This document shows positions 1-11,246 of a stretch of 64,000 nucleotides of DNA, in pieces. This DNA is from Xanthomonas arboricola pv. populi (GTDB lineage Bacteria > Pseudomonadota > Gammaproteobacteria > Xanthomonadales > Xanthomonadaceae): the NCBI RefSeq assembly GCF_002939945.1, contig NZ_MDEB01000003.1, positions 62,001 to 126,000 on the forward strand, read 5' to 3'. Both the position numbers and the translations under genes were made by a program. The notes under the pieces were generated by a model, which saw nothing but the letters and a program-made list of their open reading frames with translations, did not search any database and was not told where the DNA came from. Each line of letters opens with the position of its first letter. Positions within the stretch are counted from its first letter, which is position 1.

Positions 1-2
1 GT

Positions 3-299
3 GGCGACTCGCTGCGGCCGGAACATCTGTCCGAAGCCAACCTGCAGCGCGCACGCGGGCTGGATGCGATCGCGCAGCAACGTGGGCAGAGCCTGGCGCA
101 GCTGGCCCTGGCCTGGGTGCTGCGCGACCGGCGGGTGAGCTCGGCACTGCTGGGCGCCAGTCGCCCGGAGCAGCTGATCGAAAACGTCGCGGCCTTGCAG
201 ACGCCGGAATTCAGTGCGGAAGAGCTGGCCGAGATCGAGCGCTTTGCGGTCGAGGGAGGCGTCAACCTCTGGGAAAAACCGTCCACCGATTGGCAATGA
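3..299 (+). CDS. Aldo/keto reductase, C-terminal part (cut by window edge)
   Basis: The frame is open from the first bases and ends at TGA 297-299, giving about 98 residues of the C-terminus. It reads as the end of an NADPH-dependent aldo/keto reductase of the YghZ / L-glyceraldehyde-3-phosphate reductase type. The segment LALAWVLRDRRVSSALLGAS is the usual late barrel helix and cofactor-binding loop, and the ending NLWEKPS resembles that subfamily. The substrate cannot be told from this fragment. The stop lies 11 bases before ssuA, so it may be co-transcribed with the sulfonate transporter. Confidence 0.8.
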   Translation, partial: GDSLRPEHLSEANLQRARGLDAIAQQRGQSLAQLALAWVLRDRRVSSALLGASRPEQLIENVAALQTPEFSAEELAEIERFAVEGGVNLWEKPSTDWQ

Positions 300-310
300 G
301 GAACACTCCG

Positions 311-1294
311 ATGCGCTACCGCTTTTTGATTGCTGCGTTGCTGTTGTGCGGCATCGCGTGGCTGCAACCCGCAGCGGCCGCCGAGCCGGCGCAGCTGCGT
401 ATCGGCTATCAGAAAGCGGTGTCCAGCCTGGTGCTGGCCAAGCAGCATCGGTTGCTGGAGCAGCGCTTTCCGCGCACCAAAATCAGCTGGGTCGAGTTTC
501 CGGCCGGCCCGCAGCTGCTGGAAGCCCTGAACGTGGGCAGCATCGACCTGGGCGGTGCGGGCGATATTCCGCCGCTGTTCGCGCAGGCCGCCGGTGCCGA
601 CCTGCTGTACGTGGGCTGGGTGCCGCCCACGCCCAAGGCCGAGACCATCCTGGTGCCGGCCAGCAGCATGCTGCGGCGCGTGGCCGATCTCAAGGGCAAG
701 CGGGTTGCGTTTCAGAAAGGCTCCAGCGCGCACAACCTGTTGCTGCGGCTATTGGCCAAGTCTGGATTGAGCATGCGCGACATCACGCCGTTGTATCTGT
801 CGCCGGCCAACGCACGCGCAGCGTTCGCGGCCGGGCAGGTGGACGCCTGGGCGATCTGGGACCCGTGGTATTCGGCACTGACGCTGGATGGCAGCGCACG
901 CCTGCTCGCCAATGGCGAAGGGCTGGGGCTGACCGGTGGGTTCTTCCTGTCCTCGCGCCGTTACGCCACCGCGTGGGGTCCGTTCGTGCAGCAGGTGATG
1001 GCGCAGCTCAACCAGGCCGATGGGCTATTGGAACGCGATCGTGCCGGCAGCATTCGCGTGCTGGCGCAGGTCAGCGGGCTGTCGCCTGCGGTGGTCGAGC
1101 GCACGCTGACCCATCGCCCGCCGGCCAGCGTGCAGCCGCTCAGCGCCGAGGTCATCAAGGCGCAGCAGGCCACTGTCGATCTGTTCTACGCGCAGCACCT
1201 GCTGCCCAGGCGCGTGCTGGTGGCGCCCGCGGTGTGGCGTGCGCCCGCGGTTGCCGGCCCGCAAGCGGCAGGCAAGCAGGCGGCGGGCAAGTGA
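311..1294 (+). CDS. ssuA: Aliphatic sulfonate ABC transporter, periplasmic binding protein
   Basis: A 327-residue periplasmic solute-binding protein of the SsuA/NMT1 family, which captures alkanesulfonates as a sulfur source. It starts with a signal peptide (MRYRFLIAALLLCGIAW, cleavage near AAAAEP), followed by the SsuA-like fold: RIGYQKAVSSLVLAK, then GGAGDIPPLFAQAAGADLLYVG, then DAWAIWDPWYSA. In-frame ATGs exist at 290 and 296, but ATG 311 is chosen because GAGGA sits at the right distance in front of it and the signal peptide begins there. It heads ssuA-ssuC-ssuB. The monooxygenase ssuD and reductase ssuE are not seen in the window and could lie to the left. The C-terminus is an Ala/Gly/Lys-rich tail. 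Confidence 0.9.
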   Translation: MRYRFLIAALLLCGIAWLQPAAAAEPAQLRIGYQKAVSSLVLAKQHRLLEQRFPRTKISWVEFPAGPQLLEALNVGSIDLGGAGDIPPLFAQAAGADLLYVGWVPPTPKAETILVPASSMLRRVADLKGKRVAFQKGSSAHNLLLRLLAKSGLSMRDITPLYLSPANARAAFAAGQVDAWAIWDPWYSALTLDGSARLLANGEGLGLTGGFFLSSRRYATAWGPFVQQVMAQLNQADGLLERDRAGSIRVLAQVSGLSPAVVERTLTHRPPASVQPLSAEVIKAQQATVDLFYAQHLLPRRVLVAPAVWRAPAVAGPQAAGKQAAGK

Positions 1295-1421
1295 TGCGCG
1301 CAAGCAGGACTACACGCGCAAGCAGGAGCGCATGCGCAAGCAAAAACGCGTGCCCAGCATCCATGAGAGGCCAGGCGCATGCCGTTGTCTCGCTGCATCG
1401 CCCAACCAGCAAGGCCGCGCG

Positions 1422-2216
1422 ATGAGTCGCCGCTCGCAGCGTTTAAGTAACGTGCTGGTGCCCTGGCTAGTGCCGCTGGCCTTGCTGGTGGCCTGGCAGG
1501 TCGCGGCCTCCGGCGGCTGGTTGCCGCAGCGCATCCTGCCCGCACCGGATGCGGTATTGCGTGCCGCAGTGACGTTGGTACAAACCGGCGAGTTGTGGCA
1601 ACACCTGGCGATCAGCAGCTGGCGTGCGGCGGTGGGCCTGGCCATCGGCGGCAGCATCGGGTTTGCGCTGGGCCTGCTGACCGGCGTGTCGCGTGTGGCC
1701 GAACGCCTGCTCGACAGCACCTTGCAGATGCTGCGCAACGTGCCGCATCTGGCGCTGATTCCGCTGGTGATCCTGTGGTTCGGCATCGACGAGGGGGCCA
1801 AGCTGTTTCTGGTGGCGCTGGGCACCTTCTTCCCGATCTATCTCAATACCTATCACGGCATCCGCAGCGTGGACCCGGCCTTGATCGAGATGGCGCGCAA
1901 TTACGGCTTGCGCGGCCCGCAGCTGTTTGTCGATGTGTTGTTGCCCGGTGCGTTGCCGTCGATTCTGGTCGGCTTGCGCTTTGCGTTGGGGCTGATGTGG
2001 CTGACCCTGATCGTGGCCGAAACCATCTCCGCCAGTTCCGGGATCGGCTATCTGGCGACCAACGCGCGCGAGTTTCTGCAGACCGACATCGTGGTGGTTG
2101 CCATCCTGCTATACGCGCTGCTGGGCAAGCTGGCCGATCTGGCCGCACGCGGATTGGAAGCCTGGTGGCTGGGCTGGCATCCGGCGCAGCAACAGCGTGC
2201 GGAGCTGCGCCGATGA
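1422..2216 (+). CDS. ssuC: Aliphatic sulfonate ABC transporter, permease
   Basis: A 264-residue inner-membrane permease of the BPD_transp_1 family, about the usual SsuC length, with roughly six hydrophobic segments. The coupling-loop region [20 protein letters not shown] matches the EAA motif that contacts the ATPase. An in-frame ATG-less extension runs back into ssuA; ATG 1422 is chosen because the hydrophobic segment [21 protein letters not shown] begins just after it. The 127-base gap after ssuA contains three copies of GCGCAAGCA (1298, 1316 and 1334). The ssuC stop overlaps the ssuB start (ATGA), so the two are probably translationally coupled. Confidence 0.9.
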   Translation: MSRRSQRLSNVLVPWLVPLALLVAWQVAASGGWLPQRILPAPDAVLRAAVTLVQTGELWQHLAISSWRAAVGLAIGGSIGFALGLLTGVSRVAERLLDSTLQMLRNVPHLALIPLVILWFGIDEGAKLFLVALGTFFPIYLNTYHGIRSVDPALIEMARNYGLRGPQLFVDVLLPGALPSILVGLRFALGLMWLTLIVAETISASSGIGYLATNAREFLQTDIVVVAILLYALLGKLADLAARGLEAWWLGWHPAQQQRAELRR

Positions 2217-3058
2217 GCGCGACCGAGACCGGTCTGCCGCTGCGCTTGCGCGGCATCGGCAAGCGCTACGGCGACAGCGATGTGTTGCGCGGCATCGACC
2301 TGGAGATCGCGCCTGGCGCCTGCGTGGCGGTGGTCGGGCGCAGTGGCTGCGGCAAGAGCACCTTGCTGCGGGTGATCGCCGGGCTGCAGGCGGCCGATAC
2401 CGGCACCGTCGACAGCGGCCATGCAGCGCTGGCGGCGCAGCGCGACGCGGTGCGGCTGATGTTCCAGGACGCGCGGCTGCTGCCGTGGAAGCGCGTGATC
2501 GACAACGTGGCGCTGGGCCTGGGGCGTGCCGGGCGGGCGCAGGCGCAGACGGCGCTGGACGCGGTGGGGCTGGGCACACGTGGCGGCGATTGGCCGGGGG
2601 CGCTGTCCGGCGGCCAGCGCCAGCGCGTGGCTCTGGCGCGTGCACTGGTGCATCGGCCGCGGCTGTTGTTGCTGGACGAACCGCTGGGCGCGCTGGATGC
2701 GTTGACGCGCATCGAGATGCAGCAGCTGATCGTGCAGTTGTGGCGGCAGCATGGCTTCACCCTGGTGCTGGTCACGCATGACGTGGCCGAGGCGAGCGCG
2801 CTGGCCGATCGCATCGTGCTGATCGAGCACGGCCAGGTCGGCCTGGATCTGCCGGTGCCGGTGCCGCATCCGCGTGCCCCCGGCGCGCCGGCCCTGGCGG
2901 CAATCCAGGCGCAGGTGCTGGCGCGTCTGCTGGGGACCGCGCAGCTGCCGGCGTCGGCGGCCGTTGAAGATGCCGAGGACGCAGAGGACGCCAAGGATGT
3001 CGATGCGGGGCAGGGCGGTGTGACGCACGCCACTGTGCCGCTGCGGCGGATTGTCTAG
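2213..3058 (+). CDS. ssuB: Aliphatic sulfonate ABC transporter, ATP-binding subunit
   Basis: A 281-residue ATPase that powers sulfonate import through SsuC. Visible motifs are Walker [10 protein letters not shown] (about residues 43-51), signature [15 protein letters not shown], Walker B LLLLDEP, and the switch histidine in [12 protein letters not shown] 2213 overlaps the ssuC stop. The C-terminus carries a low-complexity acidic stretch ([11 protein letters not shown]) beyond the usual ATPase end. It is the last gene of the transporter operon; no clear terminator was seen in the 204-base spacer before clpB. Confidence 0.93.
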   Translation: MSATETGLPLRLRGIGKRYGDSDVLRGIDLEIAPGACVAVVGRSGCGKSTLLRVIAGLQAADTGTVDSGHAALAAQRDAVRLMFQDARLLPWKRVIDNVALGLGRAGRAQAQTALDAVGLGTRGGDWPGALSGGQRQRVALARALVHRPRLLLLDEPLGALDALTRIEMQQLIVQLWRQHGFTLVLVTHDVAEASALADRIVLIEHGQVGLDLPVPVPHPRAPGAPALAAIQAQVLARLLGTAQLPASAAVEDAEDAEDAKDVDAGQGGVTHATVPLRRIV

Positions 3059-3262
3059 TGGGCGGATCGTCGGCCCGGGTCTGTCCAAGCCAATGCCAAT
3101 GCGCAAAGCAGACATCGCGCAGCCCCACAGCAGGCAGCGTGCACCGGCCTTGGTGCCCCGCATCTGCACCTGCGGCGCCCGCCACACCTTGAAACCCCGC
3201 ATAGCAGCCGCATCTGCACGGTATCGCCGGCGTCGCCGGCCACCCGTTCAGAGGATTCCCCC

Positions 3263-5848
<2,586 letters not shown>

Positions 5849-6280
5849 GGCGCGGCGGCAGTTATGCGCCACATGGCTTGCAGAGGTTGAAGCAACCAAC
5901 GGTCACTGTGCAGGCAGTGCCCGCTGGCGTGATGTGGATGGTGCATGCAGCGCTTCGTTAGCGCTCACAATGCGGCGGTATAAGTTCATCGCCGCTGGTT
6001 TGCGGACGCGCGTGCAGAGCCGACGATGGTCGGTACGCCTGTCCGAGCGAGCCGCGCCATGACCGTCGCTTACGCGTTCGACGACACCCTGCATGGCGCG
6101 GACCTGTTCGACCTCAGGGTGCAGGGCACTATCTACAGCCGCAGCATGAACCCGACCACCCTGCGGAGCACCGTCTCCCGGTGGGAGAAGAAAGAGGCAA
6201 TTCACTCTTTAGGCGCGTGGCGACGCGCTGCGCGTGGCCGGTTGCCGGAGACTGCCGAGGCGCCCCCGGGCAATCCTGCT
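5849..6280. other. Spacer between clpB and the B12 riboswitch
   Basis: No convincing gene was found in this stretch. It contains a short hairpin element, TCTCCC-GGT-GGGAGA at 6174-6188, resembling the palindromes downstream of yheS at 33.67-33.74 kb, and a small inverted motif around 5951-5965 (GCGCTTCGTTAGCGC). No clear intrinsic terminator for clpB with a T-run was seen. Confidence 0.5.
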
Positions 6281-6287
6281 ACCATGC

Positions 6288-6495
6288 GCGCCCCTGAGGT
6301 GACTGCCGCAGTTGCGGTGGTTTAAACGGGAATCCGGTGCGTGGATCGCCTTGGCGAGCTGCAATGCCGGAGCTGCCCCCGCAACGGTGGGCGAGGTCAG
6401 GTGCCGCAACAAGCCACTGTGCAATCGCATGGGAAGGCGCGGCATCGGAGGCGCACGCCTCCACTCGCGAGCCCGGAGACCGGCCCGAGGGATTG
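6288..6495 (+). promoter_or_regulatory. Cobalamin riboswitch upstream of btuB
   Basis: The leader carries the conserved cobalamin (adenosylcobalamin-type) riboswitch landmarks in the right order: AAACGGGAATCCGGTGCG at 6324-6341, GGAGCTGCCCCCGCAACGGT at 6369-6388, AAGCCACTGTG near 6411, ATGGGAAGGCGCGGC from 6429, and the B12 box GAGCCCGGAGACCGGCCCGA at 6469-6488. It lies about 130 bases before the btuB start. Known members of this family reduce expression when cobalamin is bound, so btuB here should be on when B12 is scarce. The exact ends and the expression platform were not modelled. Confidence 0.93.
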
Positions 6496-6618
6496 AACCG
6501 GCACGCGGTGGGCGTGGCCTTGCTCGTCTGGCGCTGCTGCGTCGGGCGCCTGGCCCGTTGCTGTTTGTCGCCCCATTGCCCCCGCGCGGGTAAGGCGCGG
6601 TTCCAGGAGCAGCAGTCG

Positions 6619-8496
6619 ATGTCCGTTTCTTCCGTTTTGCCGCGTCGTGCGGTGCTGGCCGTGGGGCTGTCGCTGTGCGTGGCCAACCTGGCCCACGCCG
6701 AGGCCGCCACCGATCTCGACCAGGTCGTGGTCACCGCCTCGCGCACCGCGCAGACCCAGGACCAGACGTTGGCGCCGGTCACCGTGATCGACCGCGCGCA
6801 GATCGAGCGTCGCCAGGTCACCGCATTGCAGGATCTGCTGCGTGGCGAAGCCGGGGTGTCGCTGGCCAATAACGGTGGCCCGGGCAAGCCGACCTCGCTG
6901 TTCCTGCGCGGCACCGAGTCCGACCAGGTGGTGGTGCTGATCGATGGCGTGCGCATCGGTTCGGCCACCTCGGGCGGCGTGGCGTTGCAGGATCTGCCGA
7001 TCGAGCAGATCGAGCGCATCGAAATCGTGCGCGGCCCGTTCTCCAGTTTGTATGGTTCCGAAGCGTTGGGCGGTGTCGTCCAGATCTTTACCCGCCGCCC
7101 GCAAGGCAGCTTTGTGCCCACCTTCAGCGCGGCCGCCGGCAGCGACGACGCGCATCGTTACAGCGCGGGCGTGGCCGGGCGCAGCGAAGGCGATCTGAGT
7201 GAGCGCGGCGGCTGGTACTCGGCCAACGCGGTGCATGACCAAACCGATGGCATCAACGCGTATCTGGACACCAGCTCCAGCGACTACGACCCGGATCGCG
7301 ATGGCTACCGCAACGATTCGCTGAGCGTGCAGGGCGGCTGGCGCTTCAATCGCCAGTGGGATGCCGACGTGCATGGCCTGCGCACGCAGAGCCGCAACGA
7401 ATACGATGGCTCGGCCTTCGGCGGCAACCTGTCCAAGGGCGTGCAGCAGGCGGTCGGCGGCCGCGTGCGTTACGCGCCCACCGATGCGCTCACGCTCACT
7501 GCCAGCGTCGGCAGCAGTTCCGATCTGAGCGATGCGTATTACGACGGTGTGTATCTGTCCAGCTACGACACCCGCCGCAAGCAGGGCGCATTGCAGGCCG
7601 ATATCGCTGCCGGAGCGGGCCTGTTCACGGTCGGCTTCGACTGGCAGCGCGACGCCATCGCCAGCAGCGACAATTACGATGCCGACAGCCGCATCGACCG
7701 CGCCGCATTTGCGCAGTGGCAGCAGCGCTTCGGTGCGCAGTCCTTGCAGGCCAGCCTGCGTCGCAACGACAACAGCCAGTTCGGCGGCAAGACCACCGGC
7801 AGCCTGCTGTGGGGTTGGGATGTCGCCGAACATCTGCGCCTGACCGCCAGCTACGGCACCGCGTTCAAGGCGCCGACCTTCAACGAGTTGTATTACCCCG
7901 ATTTCGGCAATCCGTTGCTGGGACCGGAAACCTCCAGCAGCACCGAGCTCGGCCTGCGCGGCAGCTACGACTGGGGCACCTGGACGCTGAGCGCGTTCCA
8001 GACCCGCATCGACGATCTGATCGCCTACGACGCGTCGTTGGTGGATGCGGCGCATCCGTTCGGGCAGCCGAACAATATCGATCAGGCGCGCATCCGCGGC
8101 GTGGAAGCCGGCTACGACACCGAGCTGGCCGGCTGGACCGTGCGCAGCGCCTTGACCTGGCTGCAGCCGCAGGCCGATGGCGAGGTCAATCATGGCAACT
8201 GGTTGCCGCGGCGCGCGCGGCAGAGCGGGCGCATCGATGCGGACCGCAGCTTCGGTGCATTCGGCGTCGGCGCGAGCCTGTTCGGGTCCGGCAAGCGCTT
8301 CGACGATCTGGCCAACACCGAGCGTCTGGCCGGTTACGGGTTGCTGGATCTGCGCGTGAGCTATGCAGTTAATGCGGACTGGAAGGTGTCGCTCACCGCC
8401 AACAACGTGTTCGATCGCCAATACGAAACCGCACGCTGGTATGCGCAGCCGGGGCGCAATTATCTGCTGACACTGCGTTATCACGCCGCGCAGTAA
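6619..8496 (+). CDS. btuB: TonB-dependent vitamin B12 receptor
   Basis: A 625-residue outer-membrane receptor for cobalamin, driven by TonB-ExbBD. It has a signal peptide (cleavage near LAHAEA), a TonB box DQVVVTASR at about residues 34-42, the plug domain with [20 protein letters not shown] and [20 protein letters not shown], then a 22-strand barrel region. ATG 6619 is chosen over upstream in-frame codons because AGGAG precedes it (6605-6609) and the signal peptide starts there; upstream codons lie inside the riboswitch. The barrel ends LRYHAAQ rather than with a terminal aromatic residue. The assignment to B12 rests mainly on the riboswitch plus family resemblance to BtuB. Confidence 0.92.
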   Translation: MSVSSVLPRRAVLAVGLSLCVANLAHAEAATDLDQVVVTASRTAQTQDQTLAPVTVIDRAQIERRQVTALQDLLRGEAGVSLANNGGPGKPTSLFLRGTESDQVVVLIDGVRIGSATSGGVALQDLPIEQIERIEIVRGPFSSLYGSEALGGVVQIFTRRPQGSFVPTFSAAAGSDDAHRYSAGVAGRSEGDLSERGGWYSANAVHDQTDGINAYLDTSSSDYDPDRDGYRNDSLSVQGGWRFNRQWDADVHGLRTQSRNEYDGSAFGGNLSKGVQQAVGGRVRYAPTDALTLTASVGSSSDLSDAYYDGVYLSSYDTRRKQGALQADIAAGAGLFTVGFDWQRDAIASSDNYDADSRIDRAAFAQWQQRFGAQSLQASLRRNDNSQFGGKTTGSLLWGWDVAEHLRLTASYGTAFKAPTFNELYYPDFGNPLLGPETSSSTELGLRGSYDWGTWTLSAFQTRIDDLIAYDASLVDAAHPFGQPNNIDQARIRGVEAGYDTELAGWTVRSALTWLQPQADGEVNHGNWLPRRARQSGRIDADRSFGAFGVGASLFGSGKRFDDLANTERLAGYGLLDLRVSYAVNADWKVSLTANNVFDRQYETARWYAQPGRNYLLTLRYHAAQ

Positions 8497-8519
8497 GCGC
8501 GGCTGTTGCACCGGCCACG

Positions 8520-8681
8520 GTCGGCAACGAGGTGGGGCAGGGCATCGTGCCGTTGTGCGAACTGACGCGTCGATTTGTCTACGAGGCCGGCCGGCTGCAC
8601 CAGGCATTGGCGCTACAGTGCGCGCGTGTCGTGCTGGTGGTGAAAGGTTTGCCGATGGTTCTGAAGGGAGAGGTAGTGTGA
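8520..8681 (+). pseudogene. cobU/cobP remnant: C-terminal stub of adenosylcobinamide kinase/guanylyltransferase
   Basis: Reading in frame from 8520 gives [19 protein letters not shown], then [10 protein letters not shown], then [14 protein letters not shown], ending at TGA 8679-8681. This is the characteristic end of CobU/CobP (NEVG.GIVP...RRF..E.GR..Q.LA...VVLVV.GLP). Only about 53 codons survive: the P-loop and catalytic two thirds are missing, and the fragment begins 23 bases after the btuB stop. Its TGA overlaps the GTG start of cobT (GTGA), the arrangement expected if cobU and cobT were once coupled. It reads as the product of a deletion that removed everything between btuB and the last third of cobU. 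Confidence 0.85.
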
Positions 8682-9724
8682 CAAGCGATTGGATCTATGG
8701 TGCCTGCGCGCTGCCGGACGCGCGCGTGCGCTCGGCTGCGCTGGCACGGCAGGAACAACTGACCAAGCCGCCCGGCGCGCTGGGCCGGCTGGAACAGCTG
8801 GCGGTGCAACTGGCGGCCTGGCAGCGCAACGAGCACCCCACCGTGCAGCGGGTCTGGATCGCGGTGTATGCCGCCGACCACGGCGTCGCTGCCGAGGGCG
8901 TGTCTGCGTTTCCGCAGGCGGTCACCGGGGAGATGGTGCGCAATTTCGCCCGTGGTGGTGCCGCCATCGCAGTGCTGGCGCGCGAGCTAGGTGCGCGCCT
9001 GGAAGTGGTGAATCTGGGCGTGGTCAACGACCCGGGCGAGTTGCCGCGTGTGCGGCGTGCCTGGATCGCGCCGGCCAGCGCCAACATCTGCGATCAGCCG
9101 GCGATGAGCTCCACCCAGTTGCGCGATGCGCTTGCCGCGGGCGCCGAAAGCGTTGCGCAGGCAAAAAGTTGCGACACGCAGCTGTTTGTCGGCGGCGAAA
9201 TGGGCATCGGCAACACCACCTCGGCTGCGGCGCTGGGCTGCGCGTTGCTGTCGCAATTTCCGCAGGCGATGGCCGGCGCCGGCACCGGGCTGGATGCCGA
9301 GGGCATCGCGCACAAGGCGATGGTGATCACCCGTGCGCTGGCCTTGCATGCCGATGCCTCCACCGCACTGGAGCGGCTGCGCCGGCTGGGTGGTTTCGAG
9401 ATCGCCGCCCTGGTCGGCGCCTACATCGCCGCGGCGCAGGCCGGGATTCCGGTGCTGGTGGACGGTTTCATCAGCACCGCCGCGGCGCTGGTCGCCACCC
9501 ATCTCAATGGCGGCGTGCGCGAATGGCTGTTGTTCGGGCATCGCTCGCAGGAGCGCGGCCACGCCGCCTTGCTGCGTGCACTCGATGCCGAGCCGTTGCT
9601 GCAGCTGGACCTGCGCCTGGGCGAGGCCAGCGGCGCAGCGGTGGCGATTCCGCTGCTGCGTCATGCCTGCGCCTTGCACAACGGCATGGCCACCTTTGCC
9701 GAAGCCGGCGTGTCCGACGCATGA
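8678..9724 (+). CDS. cobT: Nicotinate-nucleotide:dimethylbenzimidazole phosphoribosyltransferase
   Basis: A 348-residue cytosolic enzyme that makes alpha-ribazole phosphate, the lower ligand of cobalamin, from NaMN and dimethylbenzimidazole. Visible family signatures are [10 protein letters not shown] near the N-terminus, [41 protein letters not shown], and the catalytic glutamate in LGEASGAA near the C-terminus. The start is GTG 8678 with GGGAGAGG upstream, overlapping the cobU stub stop. The gene looks intact, but both its neighbours in the pathway are broken, so it may now serve only in salvage or be on its way to loss. Confidence 0.93.
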   Translation: MTSDWIYGACALPDARVRSAALARQEQLTKPPGALGRLEQLAVQLAAWQRNEHPTVQRVWIAVYAADHGVAAEGVSAFPQAVTGEMVRNFARGGAAIAVLARELGARLEVVNLGVVNDPGELPRVRRAWIAPASANICDQPAMSSTQLRDALAAGAESVAQAKSCDTQLFVGGEMGIGNTTSAAALGCALLSQFPQAMAGAGTGLDAEGIAHKAMVITRALALHADASTALERLRRLGGFEIAALVGAYIAAAQAGIPVLVDGFISTAAALVATHLNGGVREWLLFGHRSQERGHAALLRALDAEPLLQLDLRLGEASGAAVAIPLLRHACALHNGMATFAEAGVSDA

Positions 9725-9765
9725 GTGCGCAGATCACCTTGCTGCGGCACGGCGACACCGGTTAG
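9721..9765 (+). pseudogene. Histidine-phosphatase (cobC-like) remnant, first 14 codons then TAG
   Basis: ATG 9721 overlaps the cobT stop (ATGA) and encodes [14 protein letters not shown] followed by TAG. ITLLRHGDTG is the N-terminal catalytic motif (RHG with the phosphate-accepting histidine) of alpha-ribazole phosphatase and other histidine phosphatases. The codon after TG is usually glutamine in such proteins, so the TAG is plausibly a CAG-to-TAG change. Homology to the family fades within a few codons beyond the stop, so the rest was deleted. By position this was the cobC-type phosphatase acting after CobT/CobS. Confidence 0.75.
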
Positions 9766-9819
9766 CGCAGCGACTGCGGTTCGACGCCGCACCGTCGCCG
9801 CCGGCGCCGCTGCAACTGC

Positions 9820-10050
9820 GCCGCTCGACGGCGGCGCGCATGCGGTGCTGCGCCATGTGGGCTCGTATGCGAGTCTGGAAGACGCGCTCGACCGCGTGCT
9901 CGCCCAATGGCGGCCCGACGCTGCGACGTCCTGTGCGATGCGCCGCTGCACTATCTCTACCTGGACGATCCCGAAGCGGTGGTAGAGGCCGAACTGCATG
10001 CCGACCTCCGCGTGCCGGCCCAGCCTTCGACGGACGCTGATGCTGCCGGC
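9820..10050 (+). pseudogene. Frameshifted GyrI-like / AraC effector-binding domain remnant
   Basis: Two reading frames joined by a shift near 9910-9925 give AVLRHVGSYASLEDALDRVL and then PLHYLYLDDPEAVVEAELHA, ending DLRVPAQ. This matches the GyrI-like small-molecule-binding domain often found at the C-terminus of AraC-type regulators (HxGpY...YlnDPe..p.eeLrtDi.vP). No DNA-binding part is present. It abuts the broken cobC-like start on the left and overlaps the antisense end of xssE on the right. Confidence 0.65.
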
Positions 10051-11246
10051 TGCCCCGCTACTGGCAAAAACACCATCTGCGGTGGCGGATGCATCAGGAA
10101 CTGCTGATGCGAAATATTCCACGCATACGCGCCGGCCAGCGGGAAGGCCAGGCAGTCGCCCGGTGCCAGCGCCGCGACGTGCTGGTTGCGTGCCAGCACG
10201 TCCTTGGGCGTGCACAACTGCCCGACCAGGGTGACCGGCGTGTCACGCAGCACAGGAGCATGCGCACCACGCAACACAAGGAACGGGTGATCGTGGCCTT
10301 GCGCGGCCGGGGTGCGGAAGTGATGGGTGCCGCCGCGGGCGATCGCAAACCACTTGCCGTGGCTGCGCTTGAGGTCGAGCACTTCCATCAGGTACCAGCC
10401 GCAGCTGGCGCTGACGTAGCGGCCGGGTTCCAGCCGCAGGCGCAGCGCCTGGCCGTGTTCGCCCAGCAGGGCGGGCAAGCCGGCGCAGAAGCCGGCCCAG
10501 TCGAACGACGACTCCGGCGCCAGATACTCCACGCCGAAACCGCCACCGGCATTCACCCGCAACGGGCCGAGCCCGTAGGCCTGCCGCCACTGCTGCACGG
10601 TGCGCAAGTAGGCGGCGATCAGATGCAGCTGCGCGCCGGCATCGCGCTGGTGCGACATCAGATGGAAATGGAAGCCTTCCAACCGCAGCGAGGCGCTGGC
10701 CCGCAGCCGTTGTATCGCCGCGTCCAGATCGTCCGGGTCCAGGCCGAACGGCGAGGGCTGGCCGCCCATCATCAGACGCGTGCTCTGTGCGCCGGGTACG
10801 GCGATGTTCATGCGCAGGAACACCGGCACGCAGCGGCCGGCCTGCGCTGCAATGGCGGCCAGGCGTTCCAGTTCGCCCAGGCTTTCCACATGCACGGTGC
10901 AGTCGGGCAGCGCGGCGGCCTGGGCCAGTTCGGCATCGAGCTTGCCCGGGCCACCGAACAACAGCGCGGCCTGGGGTTGTTGCCGATGCAGCCAGGCCAG
11001 TTCGCCGCCGGAGGCCGCCTCGAAGCCATCCACGTGCGGTGCGAGCGTTTGCAGGATCGGCGGCTCCGCATTGGCCTTTGCCGCGTAGAACAGCTCGCAG
11101 TCGGCCGGTAGTTGCGCGCGCATCCAGGCCGCATGCGCATCCAGTGCGGCCAGGTCGTAGACGTAGGCGCAGAGCGGGCCATCGCTGCGGTCGCGCACAC
11201 GGGCCAATGCCTGCATCAATGCGGCGCTGTCGATGCGCAGGCTCAT
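9957..11246 (-). CDS. xssE: PLP-dependent decarboxylase of siderophore synthesis (PvsE-like)
   Basis: A 429-residue fold-type III PLP enzyme of the DAP/ornithine decarboxylase family. The cofactor-lysine motif is ELFYAAKANAEPPILQTL near the N-terminus. Other family motifs are VNAGGGFGVEY, RLEPGRYVSASCGWYL and LVGQLCTPKDVL. In vibrioferrin synthesis the PvsE homologue is thought to decarboxylate a serine-derived unit to the ethanolamine moiety; the same role is inferred here. Its ATG overlaps the xssD stop (ATGA). The last 20-30 residues are Ser/Ala/Thr-rich, unlike the family end, and are encoded opposite the GyrI-like remnant, so the original stop was probably lost in a rearrangement. Confidence 0.88.
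   Translation of the reverse strand: MSLRIDSAALMQALARVRDRSDGPLCAYVYDLAALDAHAAWMRAQLPADCELFYAAKANAEPPILQTLAPHVDGFEAASGGELAWLHRQQPQAALLFGGPGKLDAELAQAAALPDCTVHVESLGELERLAAIAAQAGRCVPVFLRMNIAVPGAQSTRLMMGGQPSPFGLDPDDLDAAIQRLRASASLRLEGFHFHLMSHQRDAGAQLHLIAAYLRTVQQWRQAYGLGPLRVNAGGGFGVEYLAPESSFDWAGFCAGLPALLGEHGQALRLRLEPGRYVSASCGWYLMEVLDLKRSHGKWFAIARGGTHHFRTPAAQGHDHPFLVLRGAHAPVLRDTPVTLVGQLCTPKDVLARNQHVAALAPGDCLAFPLAGAYAWNISHQQFLMHPPPQMVFLPVAGQPAASASVEGWAGTRRSACSSASTTASGSSR

Noticed and set aside
1298-1342. Functional iteron-like repeat between ssuA and ssuC
   Set aside because: Three GCGCAAGCA copies with irregular spacing, adjoining a Lys/Ala-rich coding end; most simply local slippage.
6397-8607. 736-codon open frame antisense to btuB and the riboswitch
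   Set aside because: Same codon-bias artefact; composition rich in Ala, Arg, Gln, His without motifs.
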